Assembly (NCBI GenBank): GCA_965153455.1
Contig: OZ234493.1
Location: 1,922,001 to 1,986,000 of the forward strand
Source of the DNA: Sphagnum compactum
Lineage: Eukaryota; Bryophyta; Sphagnopsida; Sphagnales
DNA length: 64,000 nt
Direction of reading: 5' to 3'
The number at the start of each line of letters is the position of its first letter. Position 1 is the first letter of the stretch. The notes under the pieces are model-generated. The model saw nothing but the letters and a program-made list of their open reading frames with translations, did not search any database and was not told the DNA's origin. This document shows positions 62,781 to 64,000 of this stretch, one piece after another. The translations under genes and the position numbers were made by a program.

Positions 62781-63205
62781 GTCAACAAAATACACTTAAG
62801 AAATCTCTCCAAATACAAAAGGAAATAGTCTACAAAATACACTTAAGAAATCCCTCCAAATACAAAAGGAAATAGTCTACAAAATACACTTAAGAAATCC
62901 CTCCAAATACAAAAGGAAATAGTCTACAAAATACACTTAAGAAATCCCTCCAAATACAAAAGGAAATAGTCTACAAAATACACTTAAGAAATCCCTCCAA
63001 ACACAAAAGGAAATAGTCTACAAAATACACTTCAGAAATCCCTCCAAATACAAAAGGAAATAGTCTAAGAAATACACTTGAGAAATCCCTCCAAATACAA
63101 AAGGAAATAGTCTTGGAAAAACACTTAAGAAATTTCTCCAAATACCAAAAGCAAATATTCTAGAAAAAAATACACTTAAGAAACCTCTCCAAATACAAAA
63201 GATAG
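62781..63205. repeat. 47-bp minisatellite, nine copies
   Basis: Nine tandem units of 47 bp starting at GTC, at 62,781, 62,828, 62,875 and so on to about 63,157, each containing TACACTTAAGAAATCCCTCC and CAAAAGGAAATA. Central copies are almost identical; the last two are degenerate. The array ends about 570 bp before the start codon of the lipid-transfer protein gene. Confidence 0.92.
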
Positions 63206-63772
63206 AAATCAAATTTGTAGAGTGCTTTCACTTCTTCATTTCCATCACTTGTTTGCATTTGTTTGTTGTTGGTGCAGCTTTTTTTGTTTTTGGGCAAGCA
63301 ATGAATGAAGTGGAAACAGTAAACTTTGTCCTCTTCTGAATCGTCTCGTGCAAAGCAAAGCTTTAAGCAAACCCTAATTGAGTTGGTAGCTGTAGTTATG
63401 AGGGTGGTGAACTCAAAAGTGGCCACTGTTGCTCATTATGAGCGAGACGGCTGACACACAAGAAAGCAATGCAGTCATCATGTTCAGCAACTGTAGTTAC
63501 CCAGCAGCCAGCCCAGAAGGAGTACACACAAAGGAGAGCGGGAGGAAAGGGGGGGGAAGCCTGGGAGTGTTGTACTCGATCAGCTCCATTATAGTATATA
63601 GCAGCACTAGTACATTGCACTCTTCAATCGTCTTCACTGAGCTGCCGCTGCATTCTTTACGTCTTGGGTCTTGTTTGAAGGTCTTTTAAGTGGTTTGTCC
63701 AAGTTTTAAGCTTTGCTTGGATTTGTTTTCTGCTTGGATCCTGCAGAGGTGTTTGTTTGTTTATCGAGTGTG
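63206..63772 (+). promoter_or_regulatory. Promoter and leader region of the lipid-transfer protein gene
   Basis: The region between the minisatellite and the start codon. A TATA-like TATAGTATATA lies at 63,590-63,600, about 170 nt before the ATG, which would give a leader of roughly 140 nt. Other frames in this region have no family resemblance. Confidence 0.4.
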
Positions 63773-64000
63773 ATGGGGAAGCTGTTGCGGATGGGATCTG
63801 TAAGTTCACTTGTAGCTGTGGCTGCAGTTTGCATTGGATTTTTGTTTGTCATGCCTTTGGTGGCTGAAGGCTGCCCAGTTGCTACGTATTACGAGCCTTG
63901 CCTTTCTGCCGCTCTAAACGGGAATGCTAAGCCGGCCCCTGCGTGCTGCAATATCGTTCGTGAAATGGGTCAAACGTACGCCGGCGCAGAGTGCTTGTGT
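63773..64000 (+). CDS. Non-specific lipid-transfer protein, partial (3' end beyond window)
   Basis: The first 76 codons of a secreted nsLTP-family protein. Residues 1-32 form a signal peptide: basic MGKLLR, then a hydrophobic core, with cleavage likely near VAEG. The mature part shows six of the eight cysteines of the family's fold with spacing C-X8-C-X14-CC-X14-C-X-C (Cys34, 43, 58, 59, 74, 76); the last two should lie past the window. This spacing differs from classical type 1 (longer CC-to-CXC gap) and type 2 (shorter gap), so it probably belongs to one of the smaller, early-diverging or GPI-anchored classes; the missing C-terminus would decide. nsLTPs bind lipids in a hydrophobic tunnel and act in cuticle, wall or defence functions. 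The ATG lies in the context GTGATGGGG and is the only one giving a signal peptide. Confidence 0.85.
   Translation, partial: MGKLLRMGSVSSLVAVAAVCIGFLFVMPLVAEGCPVATYYEPCLSAALNGNAKPAPACCNIVREMGQTYAGAECLC

Noticed and set aside
1-64000. CRISPR arrays, bacterial-type operons, tRNA or rRNA genes
   Set aside because: None seen. The tandem arrays lack the repeat-spacer structure of CRISPR, and I could not recognise any tRNA or rRNA by eye; a tRNA scan would be decisive.

Overview
The window is nuclear DNA of a land plant. Evidence is multi-exon genes with GT-AG introns, a brassinosteroid-receptor-type LRR receptor kinase, a GRAS regulator, a chloroplast-lumen PsbP-domain protein, a seed-plant/fern-type lipid-transfer protein and a Ty3/gypsy chromovirus, set in long AT-rich gene-poor stretches. 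The BRI1-type island domain points to a vascular plant. Introns inside both the BRI1-like gene and the LISCL-type GRAS gene (both usually intronless in Arabidopsis) and the low gene density suggest, but do not prove, a non-seed lineage such as a fern or lycophyte.

Layout. 1-5,063 has no gene but holds two minisatellites (46-bp and 63-bp units) and one copy of a dispersed repeat. 5,064-7,689 and 18,895-21,570 are the arms of a large inverted duplication of about 2.6 kb; its 11-kb spacer carries the BRI1-like gene (10,796-14,497, +, two exons, 1093 aa) and a possible miniature CACTA-type element. 25,628-28,749 (+) is a five-exon GRAS gene of the LISCL (SCL9/SCL14) subfamily, 781 aa. 30,629-34,312 (-) is an eight-exon PsbP-domain gene, 326 aa, with a chloroplast plus twin-arginine lumen targeting sequence; it is convergent with the GRAS gene. 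Upstream of its start lies a tandem array (34,664-35,735) whose units look like exon-intron modules.

35,736-42,182 and 49,133-62,612 are AT-rich with no recognisable gene. Between them sits a complete but dead Ty3/gypsy chromovirus on the minus strand (42,188-49,127), with about 820-bp LTRs, 5-bp target duplication, tRNA-iMet primer site, polypurine tract and a gag-pol frame broken by three stops and two frameshifts. At the right edge, after a nine-copy 47-bp minisatellite, a secreted non-specific lipid-transfer protein gene begins (63,773, +) and runs off the window.

The host genes do not form an obvious pathway: one is a plasma-membrane receptor, one a nuclear regulator, one a thylakoid-lumen protein and one a secreted wall/cuticle-type protein. 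I found no convincing undescribed multi-gene system. The most unusual structures are the inverted duplication around the receptor gene, the splice-like tandem array next to the PsbP-domain gene, and the unusual introns of the latter. Exon borders were assigned by hand from frame, splice dinucleotides and family homology and have no transcript support here.
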